DNA from: Microbispora triticiradicis
GTDB taxonomy: Bacteria; Actinomycetota; Actinomycetes; Streptosporangiales; Streptosporangiaceae
DNA length: 64,000 nucleotides
Assembly (NCBI GenBank): GCA_003260025.2
Contig: QFZU02000017.1
Coordinates: forward strand, 1-64,000
Reading direction: 5' to 3'
Shown here: piece after piece, positions 8,602-17,142 of the stretch
Layout of the letters: the number at the start of each line of letters is the position of its first letter
How positions within the stretch are numbered: position 1 is the first letter of the stretch
Program-made: the position numbers and the translations under genes
The notes under the pieces: model-generated
Databases searched by the model: none
Told to the model about the DNA's origin: nothing
What the model saw: only the letters and a program-made list of their open reading frames with translations

Positions 8602-9711
8602 TCAGGCCGGTTCGCGTACGGTCATGCCGGCGGCGGCGCATCCCCGGGTGAGCGCGTCGAGGCCGAACGCGTCGACGGGGCCGAGGGCGCCGGTGCCGCG
8701 CACACCCTCCGCGAGCGCCGTGGTCGCGGCCCAGGCGAGCATGCCGGCCGTGAACTCGTACGGGTCCCCGCCCGACAGATGGACGGCCGACAGGCGGCGC
8801 CCCCGCGCGTCGTAGGCCTCCGCGACGATCCTGGACGACACACCCGCCGCCGGGGCCGGCGTCCCGGTGCCCGTACGGAGCACCCGGTCGGCCAGCGCCT
8901 CGGTGACCCGCCTGGCGCCGGGCAGGGCGGCGATCACCGGGGTCGCCCTGGCCAGCACACCTGCCGCCTTGGTCAGCCCGCCCAGCCAGCCGAGATAGAC
9001 GTTGACCTCCCGCAGGCCGGGATGCGCGGGCGGCAGCGTGAAGTGCTCGGTGGCGCCGATGGACAGGCCGTGCCGCGGCCGGCCGTCCACCAGGAAACGC
9101 CGCGTGCGGCCGTGCTCGGGGACGATGCGGCCCTCGCGGAAGCCGTACATCGGCTCCAGGAGCATCCCCAGCATCGAGGCGCGGGTCCCGGCGCTCGCGC
9201 GGCGGGCCATGTCGCCGCCCACGAAGTAGCCGACGTCGACGCGTACGGCGTCCGCGCCCGCCTTACGGAGGGCCAGGGCCGCGGCGAGGTTGCCGGGGAC
9301 GTAGTCGTAGCCGAAGGCGGTGATCAGGGCCGCGCCCCGGGCCGCCGCGGCGGGGCCGTACCGCTGGAAGATCCGCTTGATGAACGTGGGCTCGCCCGTG
9401 CTGTCGAGGTAGACGGCGCCCGCCTCGGTCGCGGCGGTCACCGCGGCCTCACCCCAGCGGGCGAACGGCCCGACGGTCGAGATCAGCACGTCGCCCGGCG
9501 TGACGAGGGCCCGTACGGACTCCGGGCGGCCGACGTCGGCCACCGCGATCGGCACGTCACCGCCCAGTGAGCCGGCGAGCGAGTCGGCGAGGGCGGTCAG
9601 CCGCGCCTGGTCCCGGCCCGCCAGCAGCGGCCGGGCCCCGCGCCGGGCGAGCGCCTCGGCGGTGAGCCCGCCGGTGAAACCGGTGGCTCCGAAGAGCACG
9701 ATCCTGGCCAT
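8602..9711 (-). CDS. saccharopine dehydrogenase-like NAD(P)-binding oxidoreductase
   Basis: This 369-residue protein starts MARIVLFGATGFTG, the dinucleotide-binding GxxGxxG of saccharopine dehydrogenase-like and trans-acting enoyl reductase-like proteins. It continues with DVLISTVGPFARWGEAAV and YLDSTGEPTFIKRI, segments typical of the family. The open frame runs on upstream through the lipoprotein gene without a stop, but the Rossmann motif and homology-like sequence start at the ATG at 9711. The substrate is unknown. It converges on the NACHT gene with a six-base gap. Confidence 0.83.
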   Translation of the reverse strand: MARIVLFGATGFTGGLTAEALARRGARPLLAGRDQARLTALADSLAGSLGGDVPIAVADVGRPESVRALVTPGDVLISTVGPFARWGEAAVTAATEAGAVYLDSTGEPTFIKRIFQRYGPAAAARGAALITAFGYDYVPGNLAAALALRKAGADAVRVDVGYFVGGDMARRASAGTRASMLGMLLEPMYGFREGRIVPEHGRTRRFLVDGRPRHGLSIGATEHFTLPPAHPGLREVNVYLGWLGGLTKAAGVLARATPVIAALPGARRVTEALADRVLRTGTGTPAPAAGVSSRIVAEAYDARGRRLSAVHLSGGDPYEFTAGMLAWAATTALAEGVRGTGALGPVDAFGLDALTRGCAAAGMTVREPA

Positions 9712-9758
9712 TCCGCTACGGTAACCCGCCCCTCCTGCCGCTATCGGCGGTGGGCCGC

Positions 9759-10550
9759 TCACTGGCGCCGATCGTTGTACGGCGGATAGCCGCGGTCCTT
9801 GACGAACGGCGCGGTGGTCGGCGGGATCGTGTGCAGCGGAACGGCTCCGGCCCGCGCCAGATCCTCGTACGCCCGGGCGGTGGAGCCCCAGGTCGTGGCG
9901 TACACGTCGGTCGCGCCGACGGCCCCGCGGACGCCGTCGACCGTGATGACGAACCTCCGCTTCGTGCCCGGCCGCACGTCGTCCACGTACGTCGTCGCTC
10001 CGGCGACCAGCCGGCCCGCGTCGTCGCGCAGCAGGGCCGTCACGGCGAGGGCGCCCGCGGTCCTGCGGAACGGGTCGAGTACGTAGCCGGTGACGAGGTA
10101 GGAGCCGTCCGGCTGCTTCTCGGTGAGCACGTCGGAGATCGGAAACCTGAGGAACGCCGACGGAGGCCGCGACGCCGCCCGCCACGAGGCGGGCCGGTAG
10201 TCGATCTTCACGCGGACCGGCTGCCCGCCGGCCGTCACCTGGCCGCCGAACGCCAGCGGGCGGCCCGGAGGCGCCGCGTCCAGCGGCTGCTCCAGGTGGA
10301 CGACCTCCTTGCCCACCGCGTCGACGGCCGTGACCACCGCGACGGCGTTCTCCCCGAAGTGCCCGCGGTTGGGGTTGCTCAGCACCCCCGCCCAGGTCAC
10401 CGCGTACCCCGCCCCGGAGCGTACGACGGAGGACACCTGCTCCTTGAGGGCCAGCGGCAGCGGGCCCTCCTGCTTGTGCTTGCTCGCGCACGACGCCGTC
10501 GCCAGTACGGCGAGGGCGAGGGCGGCGATTATGCGGCAACGTCGCGTCAC
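9759..10550 (-). CDS. putative lipoprotein of unknown function
   Basis: This 263-residue protein has a classic lipoprotein signal: basic MTRRCR, a hydrophobic core, then LATASC with the lipidated Cys at 21. The mature part looks like a beta-rich extracellular domain (GYAVTWAGVLSNPNRGHFGENAVAVV) resembling FxLYD-type carbohydrate or interaction folds, but no family is firmly recognised. It ends in a Pro-Tyr-rich tail. It is on the same strand as the downstream oxidoreductase with 47 bases between them, so the two may be co-transcribed. Confidence 0.75.
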   Translation of the reverse strand: MTRRCRIIAALALAVLATASCASKHKQEGPLPLALKEQVSSVVRSGAGYAVTWAGVLSNPNRGHFGENAVAVVTAVDAVGKEVVHLEQPLDAAPPGRPLAFGGQVTAGGQPVRVKIDYRPASWRAASRPPSAFLRFPISDVLTEKQPDGSYLVTGYVLDPFRRTAGALAVTALLRDDAGRLVAGATTYVDDVRPGTKRRFVITVDGVRGAVGATDVYATTWGSTARAYEDLARAGAVPLHTIPPTTAPFVKDRGYPPYNDRRQ

Positions 10551-10624
10551 TCAGCCGTCATAACCGCTGCAAGGGACGTCCCCTCCCGGACACGCGCGCC
10601 CCCGCCGGTATCTTTACCGGCCGC

Positions 10625-12235
10625 TCAACGCGGGCGGACCACCCGCGTCTCGTCCCACACCGGCTCGGGAGACTCGTACACCCGCCCGTCGGAGCCGAAG
10701 ACCAGGTAGCGGTCGAAGTCGGCGGCGAACCAGCGGTCGTGGGTGACCGCGAGCACGGTGCCGTCGAAGGCGTCCAGGCCCTGCTGCAGGGCCTCGGCGC
10801 TGGCCAGGTCGAGGTTGTCGGTGGGCTCGTCGAGCAGCAGCAGCGTGGCGCCCGACAGTTCGAGCAGCAGGATCTGCAGCCGCGCCTGCTGGCCGCCCGA
10901 GAGCGTCTCGAACCTCTGCTCGGCGATCCGCCCGGCCAGCTCGTAGCGGGCCAGCGCCTTCATCGCCTCGTTCTTCAGCCGGGCGTGCTCGGTCATGACG
11001 ATCTCGCAGGGCGTGCGGCCGAGCAGTTCGGGACGGGCGTGGGTCTGCGCGAAGTGGCCGGGCACGACCCGCGCGCCGAGTCTGACCACCCCGGCGTGGC
11101 GGACCTCCTCGCCCGCCAGCAGCCGCAGGAAGTGTGACTTGCCCGAGCCGTTCGAGCCGAGCACGGCCACCCGCTCGCCGTACCAGACCTCCAGGTCGAA
11201 CGGCTTCATCAGGCCGGTCAGCTCCAGGCCCTCGGAGATCACCGCCCGTTTGCCCGTACGGCCGCCGCGCAGGCGCATGCTGATGAGCTGATCCTTGGGC
11301 GCGAGCTCCGGCGGCCCGGCCTCCTCGAACCGGCGCAGCCGGGTCTGCGCCGCGTGGTAGGCGGAGGCCATGCCGTCGTTGTAGGTGGCCTTCTGCTTGA
11401 GCATGACCACCAGGCGCCTGAGCTTGGCGTGCTCCTCGTCCCAGCGCCGGCGCAGCTCGTCGAGCCGCTCGCTCCGCTCCCTGCGGGCCTGCGCGTACGT
11501 CCCGAAGCCGCCGCCGTGGATCCAGACGTTGCCCGACTCGACCGTGACGATCCGGTCGGCGGCGTTGGCGAGAAGCTGGCGGTCGTGGGAGACCAGCAGC
11601 ACGGTCTTGGGCGTCTCGCGCAGCGCCGTCTCCAGCCACACCTTGCCCGGCACGTCGAGGTAGTTGTCGGGCTCGTCGAGCAGCAGCACCTGGTCGGGGC
11701 CGCGCAGCAGCGCCTCCAGGACCAGCCTCTTCTGCTCGCCGCCGGACAGCGTGCCCACCTCGCGGTACTTCACCCGGTCGTACGGCGCGCCGAGCGCGGC
11801 CATCGCGCAGGCGTCCCACAGGACCTCGATGTCGTAACCCCCGGCGTCGCCGTAGTCGGTGATCGCCTGGGCGTACCGCAACTGGGTCTTCTCGTCGTCC
11901 CGCTCCATCATGACGAGCTCGGCGGCGTGCAGCCGCTCCGCCGCCGTCCTGACGCGTTCCGGCGCGACGCTCAGCAGCAGGTCCTGGACCGTGCTGCCGT
12001 CCCGGATGTTGCCGACGAACTGCCGCATCACCCCGAGGCCGCCCGAATGGGCGACCGTGCCCTCGACCGGCTGGAGGTCCCCCGCGATCATCCGGAGCAG
12101 GGTGGTCTTGCCCGCGCCGTTCGGACCCACCAGGGCGGCCTTGACGCCCTCCCCTACCCGGAACGAGACGTCGTTCAGGAGCATCCTGCCGTCCGGGAGG
12201 ACATGGGTCAGATGCCCGATCTCAACATGTCCCAC
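10625..12235 (-). CDS. ABC-F family ATP-binding protein
   Basis: This 536-residue protein has two ABC ATPase domains and no membrane segments. ABC-F proteins bind the ribosomal E-site region and act in translation regulation or antibiotic target protection. The first Walker A is GPNGAGKTT at about residue 38, with signature TLSGGEQKRLVLEALL and Walker B VLLLDEPDNYLD. The second set is LGSNGSGKSHFLRLL, ETLSGGQQARLQ and LLLLDEPTDNLD. Between them is a charged helical linker (QARRERSERLDELRRRWDEEHAKL), the P-site tRNA-interaction motif region of ABC-F proteins. Whether it protects against an antibiotic cannot be told from the sequence. Confidence 0.92.
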   Translation of the reverse strand: MGHVEIGHLTHVLPDGRMLLNDVSFRVGEGVKAALVGPNGAGKTTLLRMIAGDLQPVEGTVAHSGGLGVMRQFVGNIRDGSTVQDLLLSVAPERVRTAAERLHAAELVMMERDDEKTQLRYAQAITDYGDAGGYDIEVLWDACAMAALGAPYDRVKYREVGTLSGGEQKRLVLEALLRGPDQVLLLDEPDNYLDVPGKVWLETALRETPKTVLLVSHDRQLLANAADRIVTVESGNVWIHGGGFGTYAQARRERSERLDELRRRWDEEHAKLRRLVVMLKQKATYNDGMASAYHAAQTRLRRFEEAGPPELAPKDQLISMRLRGGRTGKRAVISEGLELTGLMKPFDLEVWYGERVAVLGSNGSGKSHFLRLLAGEEVRHAGVVRLGARVVPGHFAQTHARPELLGRTPCEIVMTEHARLKNEAMKALARYELAGRIAEQRFETLSGGQQARLQILLLELSGATLLLLDEPTDNLDLASAEALQQGLDAFDGTVLAVTHDRWFAADFDRYLVFGSDGRVYESPEPVWDETRVVRPR

Positions 12236-12344
12236 CGTGGGTCTCCTGCCGGATGTGCTCGTGCGCTTCCCGCGCAGGCTACCTATCCTTTTACACCCGC
12301 GGCATCCCGTTTTCCGCCTGTCAACCCAGCGGTATGCGATTCCT

Positions 12345-12366
12345 GCATAGTACTATTCACCTATGC
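12345..12366 (+). promoter_or_regulatory. leaderless promoter with nested palindromes at the HTH-MNT gene
   Basis: A perfect 10-bp palindrome ATAGTACTAT (12347-12356) contains a -10-like TACTAT whose end lies six bases before the ATG at 12363. The transcript would therefore start at or next to the ATG. Outer arms GCATAG (12345-12350) and CTATGC (12361-12366) form a second dyad spanning the start codon. No ribosome site is visible. The arrangement fits autorepression by the HTH domain encoded just downstream. Confidence 0.6.
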
Positions 12367-12953
12367 GGGAACCACCGCCTCCGCTCCTCCCTCTGCTGCG
12401 CAGTGCGGCCGTGGGAGAGCTGCTCGCGTGGTTGTTCCTCCATCCGGAGAACGAGTACTCGACCACCGACCTCGCTCAGCGGACGGGAGTCTCCCAGTCC
12501 ACGGTGAGCCGCGAGATGGACCGCTTCGCCGCCGCAGGGCTGACCTCTGAACGACGTCACGGCAATCTCCGCTTGATCCGGGCGAACACCGAAACCATCG
12601 TCGCGCGACCACTGATCGATCTACTGGCGGTCACCTTCGGGCCGGCCGCCGTACTGCCTCCGCTGCTCGAGGACGTCACCGGTATAGATGAGGCCTACAT
12701 CTACGGCTCCTGGGCGGCCCGGTACGCCGGACGAGCCGGTCCTCCCCCGCGCGACGTGGACGTACTCGTGATCGGTACCGCAGACCTGGACGACCTGTAC
12801 GAGGCGGCGCGTACGGCCGAACACGTCCTTGGACGCGAGGTGAACATCAGCAGGATCTCCACGGACGCCTGGGCGGATCACAACGATCCGTTCGTCGCCG
12901 CGCTCAAGGACAACCCCCTCTTTCAACTGTCGGCTGAGCGGAGCACATCGTGA
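12363..12953 (+). CDS. winged-HTH + MNT-type nucleotidyltransferase (putative antitoxin)
   Basis: The 196-residue protein has an ArsR/MarR-like winged helix at about 31-75 (YSTTDLAQRTGVSQSTVSREMDRF). A minimal nucleotidyltransferase domain follows, with the GS motif YGSWAAR at 114-120 and the metal-binding DVD at 131-133. MNT proteins paired with HEPN partners act as antitoxins, in characterised cases by adding AMP to the HEPN toxin. The extra DNA-binding domain suggests it also controls its own promoter. The stop overlaps the start of the HEPN gene by four bases, so the two are translationally coupled. Confidence 0.82.
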   Translation: MREPPPPLLPLLRSAAVGELLAWLFLHPENEYSTTDLAQRTGVSQSTVSREMDRFAAAGLTSERRHGNLRLIRANTETIVARPLIDLLAVTFGPAAVLPPLLEDVTGIDEAYIYGSWAARYAGRAGPPPRDVDVLVIGTADLDDLYEAARTAEHVLGREVNISRISTDAWADHNDPFVAALKDNPLFQLSAERSTS

Positions 12954-13399
12954 GATGGGCTCAGGGTCGCGACCGCATCGACACGATGCTGTCGGCGGGT
13001 CAGCTGGAGCGGGTGCCTCCCAGCAGGAAACACTCGGACGCGATGCTGAGACAGGCGGAGCGACACATCGATCTCGCCAGAATCGGCATGCACGCCGATC
13101 CCGTCGGGGCGTATCGACTCCTCTACGACGCGAGCAGGAAGGCTCTGGCATCGATCCTTGAGAACCAGGGCCTACGCGCCACCAGCAGGGGAGGACACCT
13201 CACCGTCCTCGACGCTGTGACCGCGCAACTGGATCCGCCCCTCGGCCGCGTGCTGCGTTCCTTCGACCGCATGCGTCGCCGACGGAACGGAGCCGAGTAC
13301 CCCAGGCCGGAGACTCCCGACATAACGGCCGAGGACGTGATCGAGGACTTGAGACCCTCTGGCAGCGGACCTCCCCCAGGCCGTGACCCGTCGCCGTGA
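12950..13399 (+). CDS. HEPN-domain protein (SAV_6107-like; putative toxin partner)
   Basis: The 149-residue, mostly helical protein contains YRLLYDASRKALASILENQGLR and, near residues 107-117, RMRRRRNGAEY. The latter resembles the RN..EY variant of the HEPN active-site region seen in SAV_6107-like HEPN proteins; the classic Rx4-6H histidine is not evident. HEPN domains commonly act as RNases. It starts at a GTG inside the stop of the HTH-nucleotidyltransferase gene. Toxicity is inferred from pairing and not from an intact canonical motif. Confidence 0.78.
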   Translation: MRWAQGRDRIDTMLSAGQLERVPPSRKHSDAMLRQAERHIDLARIGMHADPVGAYRLLYDASRKALASILENQGLRATSRGGHLTVLDAVTAQLDPPLGRVLRSFDRMRRRRNGAEYPRPETPDITAEDVIEDLRPSGSGPPPGRDPSP

Positions 13400-13455
13400 C
13401 GCGCGGCGGCCTCGCTCCGGACGGGGCGCATTCTTTTCCTCGACCGCGAAACGTC

Positions 13456-13485
13456 TTGACTCGACGGCACATCACTCGGAAATAG
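13456..13485 (+). promoter_or_regulatory. candidate sigma-70-like promoter for the LuxE/LuxC-like operon
   Basis: TTGACT at 13456-13461 and AAATAG at 13480-13485 are separated by 18 bases and lie about 40 bases before the ATG at 13525. The ATG is preceded by a GAAGGGG ribosome site. Confidence 0.45.
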
Positions 13486-13524
13486 CCTGACATTTCACGG
13501 GATTGCCACGTCGAAGGGGCGGAT

Positions 13525-14625
13525 ATGTCACCGCGCACCGATCCCATCCTCGACTGCCCGCTCGACCAGGTCCCGGACAGCCGGGAGTTCGTCGAGGCCG
13601 CCATGCGCTGGCATTTCAGCCCCGAGACCGGCTCGCCGTTCTGGCTGGAACGGGCGAGGACGCTCGGCTTCGACCCGCGCGCGGACGTGCACTCCTTCGA
13701 GGACCTGCGGCGCTTCCCCAACGTGACCAACGAACTGCGCGAGGTCCGGGTGGAGGACCTCATCCCGAGGGGATACGGCCCGGACGCGGCGGTGGCCGGC
13801 GTGTTCGAGAGCGGCGGAACCACCGGTCCGCCCAAGCGGGTCGTCGTCCTCCGCGACTGGCTGGACCGGCTGATGCACCGGCTCGAACAGGACCTGGAGG
13901 CGAAGGGCTACCCCGAGAACGGCAACTGGCTGTCGCTCGGCCCCACCGGGCCGCACATCTACGGAGAGCTGATCCGCCGGCAGGCCGAACGGCGCGGCGG
14001 CATCCGCCTCACCGTCGACATGGACCCCCGATGGGTGAAGAGGAGCATCGCCGAAGGCCGCGCCGAGGAGGCGGAACGCTACGCCGAGCATCTGATCGAC
14101 CAGAGCGCCCACCTCCTCCGGACCCAGGACGTGCGGGTCATGGTGACCACCCCTCCGCTGCTGACCCGGCTGGCCCGCAGGGACGCGCTGGTCGGCCTGA
14201 TCAACGAGAAAGTCTCCGTGATCGGCTGGAGCGGCGCGCACATGGACCCCGACACCCACTACCTGCTCCGTACGGAGGTCTTCCCGGGCGTGCGGCTGTA
14301 CGGCATGTACGGCAGCACGATGATCCTGGGCGGGCTGCCCGAGCGGGTCGTGCCGCCGGAGCAGGACGTGGTCGTCTTCGACGCCTTCTCGCCGTACGTC
14401 GCCTTCCAGGTGGTCGACCCGCGCACCGGGGAGAGCGTGCGGATCGGCGACCGCGGCCAGGTCGTGATGCACCACGTGAGCAAGAGCTTCCTGCTGCCCA
14501 ACAACCTGGAGCGCGACCTGGCCACCCGCGTGGCCGCGCCGCCGGGACAGACGGGCGACTCCGTGGCCGACGTCGGGCCGCTCCCCACGTTCGAGGACGA
14601 GCCGGTCATCGAGGGGGTGTACTGA
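13525..14625 (+). CDS. LuxE/PaaK-like acyl-adenylating enzyme
   Basis: This 366-residue member of the adenylate-forming superfamily resembles LuxE acyl-protein synthetase and phenylacetate-CoA ligase-like proteins. The ATP-binding loop is ESGGTTGPPK at residues 95-104; later segments are GWSGAHMD and RLYGMYGSTMILGG. Such enzymes activate a carboxylic acid as acyl-AMP and pass it to a thiol. The length is close to LuxE. Its stop overlaps the next start (TGATG), so it is coupled to the LuxC-like reductase, and together they could reduce an acid to an aldehyde. Similar pairs occur in actinobacterial secondary metabolism. The substrate is unknown, and no luciferase or PKS/NRPS gene is nearby. Confidence 0.78.
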   Translation: MSPRTDPILDCPLDQVPDSREFVEAAMRWHFSPETGSPFWLERARTLGFDPRADVHSFEDLRRFPNVTNELREVRVEDLIPRGYGPDAAVAGVFESGGTTGPPKRVVVLRDWLDRLMHRLEQDLEAKGYPENGNWLSLGPTGPHIYGELIRRQAERRGGIRLTVDMDPRWVKRSIAEGRAEEAERYAEHLIDQSAHLLRTQDVRVMVTTPPLLTRLARRDALVGLINEKVSVIGWSGAHMDPDTHYLLRTEVFPGVRLYGMYGSTMILGGLPERVVPPEQDVVVFDAFSPYVAFQVVDPRTGESVRIGDRGQVVMHHVSKSFLLPNNLERDLATRVAAPPGQTGDSVADVGPLPTFEDEPVIEGVY

Positions 14626-15995
14626 TGGACGAGCCCATCCAGCTCGACGCCCTCGGCGCGGGCGGGCCGTACCGCAGCCGCAGCCGGCTGCCCATCCGCG
14701 AGCTGGGCGGGCGGCCGGTCGCCGAGCTGAGCCTGGTGCCGCGGCTCTACGTGCAGCGGACGATGGCGGCCCTGCACCGGGCGCGCACCATGCCGGCCGA
14801 CGAGCGGGTGTCGGCCCTCACCCGCGCGGGACGGCTGTTCGAGACGGGCGTCGTCGGCGGCCTCGGCGCCGAGGAGTACCGGCACATCGTCAGCCGGGTC
14901 TCGGGGATGCCGATCACCGTGGTCCGCTCGGCGGCGTCCGGCATCGCGCACCGGGCGGGCGAGGCGTACCGCACGACCCGGTACGCCCGGCCCGAGGGCG
15001 CGGTGGACGACTGGCGTGACCCGCTCACCCGCAGTGGGCAGGCGGTCTGGACCCGGCGCGGGGACGTCTTCGCCGTGCACGCGGCGGGCAACCATCCGGG
15101 TGTGCACACGCTGTGGCTGGAGGCCCTGGCGATGGGCTACCGGGTCGCGGTGCGCCCCTCCCGGCGCGAGCCGTTCACCCCGCACCGCCTGATCACCGCG
15201 CTGCGCGAGTCGGGATTCGGCGAGGACCAGGTGGCGCTCCTGCCGACCGACTACAGCGTGGCCGACGACGTCATCAGGGACGCGGACCTCGCGATGGTGT
15301 ACGGCGGCGAGGAGGTCGTGAGCAAGTACGGCGACGACGTGCGGGTGCTGCCGCAAGGCCCGGGGCGGTCGAAGATCCTGCTCACCGAGGACGACTGGGA
15401 GCGCCATCTCGGCACGATCGTCGAGTCGGTCAGCGCGTTCGGCGGGACGGCCTGCGTGAACACCACCGCCGTCTTCGTCCGGGGCGATCCCGCGCCCGTC
15501 GCCGCGGCCGTCGCGGAGCGGCTGGCCGCGATCCCGAGCCTGCCGCCGGAGGACGACGCCGCGGTGCTGCCCGTCCAGCCGGTCACGGACGCGCGGGCGG
15601 TCGAGAAGTACCTGCTCGACCACGTGGACGGCGCGACGCCGCTGCTCGGCGGGGACGGGATCGTGCACGACCTCGGCGACGGCAGCGGGGTGCTGCGGCC
15701 GGCGGTCTTCCTGGTGGACCGGCCCGACGCGCCGCAGACGGGCATCGAGCTGTCGTTCCCGTGCGTGTGGTTCGCGCCCTGGAGCCCGGCCGACGGCGTC
15801 GGGCCACTCAGGAACACGCTGGTGCTGACCGCCATGACGCGGGACGACGACCTGGTCGACCGCCTGGTGGACGACCCGTCGATCAGGAACGTCTATCTGG
15901 GCGACGCCCCCACGTTCTGGATGCCGCAGTGGGTCCCGCACGACGCCTATCTCGGCGAGTTCCTCATGCGCACGAAGGGCGTCATCCGCGCTTAA
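14625..15995 (+). CDS. LuxC-like acyl-CoA/acyl-protein reductase (aldehyde dehydrogenase fold)
   Basis: The 456-residue protein resembles the LuxC fatty-acyl reductase family, which takes an acyl group on cysteine and reduces it to an aldehyde with NADPH. AAGNHPGVHTLWLEALAMG is the nucleotide-binding region. Cys277 in FGGTACVNTTAVFV fits the catalytic nucleophile. A C-terminal PQTGIELSFPCVWFAPW block also fits the family. The open frame extends upstream through the LuxE-like gene, but TGATG at 14623 gives the coupled start. With its partner it forms an acid-to-aldehyde module. No light-emitting partner is seen. Confidence 0.78.
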   Translation: MDEPIQLDALGAGGPYRSRSRLPIRELGGRPVAELSLVPRLYVQRTMAALHRARTMPADERVSALTRAGRLFETGVVGGLGAEEYRHIVSRVSGMPITVVRSAASGIAHRAGEAYRTTRYARPEGAVDDWRDPLTRSGQAVWTRRGDVFAVHAAGNHPGVHTLWLEALAMGYRVAVRPSRREPFTPHRLITALRESGFGEDQVALLPTDYSVADDVIRDADLAMVYGGEEVVSKYGDDVRVLPQGPGRSKILLTEDDWERHLGTIVESVSAFGGTACVNTTAVFVRGDPAPVAAAVAERLAAIPSLPPEDDAAVLPVQPVTDARAVEKYLLDHVDGATPLLGGDGIVHDLGDGSGVLRPAVFLVDRPDAPQTGIELSFPCVWFAPWSPADGVGPLRNTLVLTAMTRDDDLVDRLVDDPSIRNVYLGDAPTFWMPQWVPHDAYLGEFLMRTKGVIRA

Positions 15996-16008
15996 AAATG
16001 TGGAAACC

Positions 16009-16026
16009 GCCCAGTAGATTCTGGGC
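16009..16026 (+). promoter_or_regulatory. inverted repeat overlapping a -10 element, leaderless start
   Basis: GCCCAG and CTGGGC (six-base arms) flank TAGATT at 16015-16020, a good -10 candidate that ends six bases before the ATG at 16027. Transcription would start at the ATG. The dyad over the -10 suggests repression. Confidence 0.45.
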
Positions 16027-17142
16027 ATGCACGGCAGATCCCGCTGGCTGCGCCGCCTCCTGTGGACGCTCGCCGTCGTCGTGACGCTCGGCCTGGCCGC
16101 CGTCGGCGGCGCCGGCTGGTACTACTCGGGCTTCGTGATCGACCCGGTGCACGAGGCCGGCTATCCGCTGGAGATCACGGCCGTCCGCGGGGACGAGGTC
16201 ACGATCAAGGGCGGCACCGACACGGCGTCCCCCGGCACGTACGGCCTGACCTGGGCGGACGGCAACGCGCTGCTGGGACCGGCGACCGCGGCCGGGGCCG
16301 GCACGGTGACCAGGAAGGTCACCCGGGTCGTCCGCGGCGAACTGCGCCCAGGGGTGCGCGCCTACCTCGACCGATGGCTGTGGGGGCACGCGACCCCGGC
16401 CGCCGCGGGCGTGCCGTACACGGACGTGACGATCCCCTCGCCGCTCGGCGGTTTCCCCGGCTGGCGCACCGAGGGCGTCTCGCGGACCTGGGTGATCGCG
16501 GTGCACGGACGGAACGGCGGCCCCGGGGAGGCGCTGCGTGTGCTGCCGGTTTTCCACAGCCTGGGGATGCCGGTGCTGGGCATCACCTACCGCAACGATG
16601 AGGGCGCCCCGGCGAGCCCGGACGGCAAGCTCCACCTCGGCGCCACCGAGTGGCGTGACGTGGCCGCGGCGATCACCTACGCCCGGCGGCAGGGCGCGAC
16701 CGGCATCGTGCTGTACGGCTGGTCGATGGGCGGCGGCATCGTGCCCATGACCGTGCGGAAGCTGCCCGGCGAGCCGATCAAGGCGATGATCCTCGACAGC
16801 CCGGTCGTCGACTGGCGGGCGCCCATCGCCCTCGGGGCCGAGCAGATGGGCGTCCCGGGCTTCCTCGTGCCGGTGGGCGAGTGGGTGGTCGAACGGCGTA
16901 CCGGCCTGTCGTTCGACGACCTGGACCACCTGCGCCACGCCCGCGAGTTCAGGGTCCCGGCCCTGGTCTTCGTGGACGACGACGACGCGACCGTGCCGCC
17001 CGGTCCCGCGCTGCGCTTCGCCGGGGCCCGGCCCGACATCGTCAGGCTCGTACGGACCGCAGGGGGCGGGCACACCGGATCGTGGAACGCTGACCCCGCC
17101 CGTTACGAGCGGGAACTCAAGGAGTTCGTCACGTCCCTGTGA
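16027..17142 (+). CDS. membrane-anchored alpha/beta hydrolase
   Basis: The 371-residue protein has one N-terminal membrane span (LLWTLAVVVTLGLAAVGGAGW) and an external alpha/beta-hydrolase domain. The nucleophile elbow is YGWSMGGGI, with an Asp in LVFVDDDDATVPPGP and a His in GGGHTGSW. A first-half domain of about 100 residues (DEVTIKGGTDTASPGTYGLTW) precedes the hydrolase core and is shared with other actinobacterial proteins of this type. The substrate is unknown. Its 3' end overlaps the convergent acetyltransferase by 14 bases. Confidence 0.83.
   Translation: MHGRSRWLRRLLWTLAVVVTLGLAAVGGAGWYYSGFVIDPVHEAGYPLEITAVRGDEVTIKGGTDTASPGTYGLTWADGNALLGPATAAGAGTVTRKVTRVVRGELRPGVRAYLDRWLWGHATPAAAGVPYTDVTIPSPLGGFPGWRTEGVSRTWVIAVHGRNGGPGEALRVLPVFHSLGMPVLGITYRNDEGAPASPDGKLHLGATEWRDVAAAITYARRQGATGIVLYGWSMGGGIVPMTVRKLPGEPIKAMILDSPVVDWRAPIALGAEQMGVPGFLVPVGEWVVERRTGLSFDDLDHLRHAREFRVPALVFVDDDDATVPPGPALRFAGARPDIVRLVRTAGGGHTGSWNADPARYERELKEFVTSL

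Noticed and set aside
8602-10539. A 645-codon frame running through the oxidoreductase and the lipoprotein gene
   Set aside because: The upstream 270 codons are the out-of-frame shadow of the lipoprotein. The Rossmann motif begins at the ATG at 9711.
13503-15995. A single 830-codon frame joining the LuxE-like and LuxC-like genes
   Set aside because: The first half of this frame is basic low-information sequence, while the other frame encodes the AMP-binding motif. The LuxC-like gene starts at the TGATG overlap.
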